Assembly: GCA_965197865.1 (NCBI GenBank)
Contig: CBDANZ010000001.1
Coordinates: forward strand, 124,001-188,000
Reading direction: 5' to 3'
Length of the DNA: 64,000 bases
From: CBDANZ01 sp965197865
GTDB taxonomy: Bacteria; Acidobacteriota; Vicinamibacteria; Vicinamibacterales; CAVVIG01
The notes under the pieces: model-generated
What the model was told of the DNA's origin: nothing
The model's database searches: none
Seen by the model: only the letters and a program-made list of their open reading frames with translations
In this document: positions 63,811 through 64,000 of the stretch, one piece after another
How positions within the stretch are numbered: the first letter of the stretch is position 1
Layout of the letters: every line of letters starts with the position of its first letter
Made by a program: the position numbers and the translations under genes

Positions 63811-64000
63811 CTAGTCCCTTCCGGCGTCCATGATTGCCTGGGCAAGCCGTTCCGGCGCCGTGAAGCAGACCTCGTGCCCGCCCGGAATCTGGATCAGCCG
63901 GAACAGGCCCAGCTTCTCCGACAGGCGCGGATGCCAGGTCATGCTGTGCGGCATCGACGTATCTTCGGTGCAGTTGATGTAGGACTTGGCCACTCCCATC
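63811..64000 (-). CDS. Alpha/beta hydrolase, C-terminal part (gene continues past the window)
   Basis: Only the last 63 or so codons are in the window. The end KSYINCTEDTSMPHSMTWHP, then a strand and PGGHEVCFTAPERLAQAIM, is typical of an alpha/beta hydrolase, with the catalytic His in GGHE. NicD, the deformylase acting after NicX, belongs to this fold, but this fragment is too short to call. The codon at 63999 is internal, not a proven start. Confidence 0.6.
   Translation of the reverse strand, partial: MGVAKSYINCTEDTSMPHSMTWHPRLSEKLGLFRLIQIPGGHEVCFTAPERLAQAIMDAGRD

Overview
The window reads as two unrelated pieces joined near base 44,535. Bases 1 to about 44,530 look like a chromosome of an Acidobacteriota bacterium, probably Vicinamibacteria-like: the rimP-nusA-infB-DUF503-rbfA-nrnA-truB-rpsO-pnp cluster, secreted VWA and DUF4159 proteins of the type common in that phylum, and many relic genes. 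Bases about 44,535 to 64,000 look like an alphaproteobacterium: a gatCAB operon, a GST, rlmN, argG, folD, yggT, tRNA-Ala and a catabolic gene set. Both taxonomic calls come from gene content and family resemblance, not from a search. A chimeric assembly is the simplest explanation.

Layout of part 1: smc and an M48 protease (292-5288); a broken VTT-domain gene; the translation/RNA cluster on the minus strand (6016-16093), with a 92-bp tandem repeat between nusA and infB; rimO carrying an in-frame transposon-like insertion; asnS; a sugar isomerase; an amgK/murU/CYTH group; a membrane protein/MidA pair; htrA and an M24 peptidase; and a plus-strand VWA protein. Bases 29.7-39.2 kb form a decay zone with relics of a PrcB-domain protein, an alpha-glucan phosphorylase, an MFS transporter, a DUF4159 paralogue and a LysR regulator. 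In the middle of it an IS1111-type element sits exactly inside the terminal repeat of a small non-autonomous element. A dicarboxylate symporter, a PilZ protein and typA follow, then a dead IS6-type element and a PHP-hydrolase-like fragment at the join.

Layout of part 2: gatC, gatA (two single-base frameshifts), a small membrane protein, gatB, a GST, a ferritin-like protein opposite rlmN, a strong promoter feeding a perfect 33-bp hairpin ahead of argG, a DMT exporter, folD-yggT, and tRNA-Ala(CGC) with a terminator. After that come a dimethylglycine-dehydrogenase-like flavoprotein (two frameshifts), a DmdA/GcvT-like protein, a YtcJ-type amidohydrolase, a NicX-like ring-cleaving dioxygenase, an NTF2-like protein, a cytosine-deaminase-like hydrolase and the end of an alpha/beta hydrolase. 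Together the last group suggests demethylation and breakdown of an N-methylated or N-heterocyclic compound, which is inference.

The main observations are: (i) rimO with a 54-codon in-frame mobile insert and a lost cluster cysteine; (ii) a nested IS1111-in-MITE arrangement that gives an exact natural target site and a candidate bridge-RNA region; (iii) the promoter-hairpin before argG; (iv) the dispersed palindrome found in the nusA-infB repeats and inside midA; and (v) the chimeric join.
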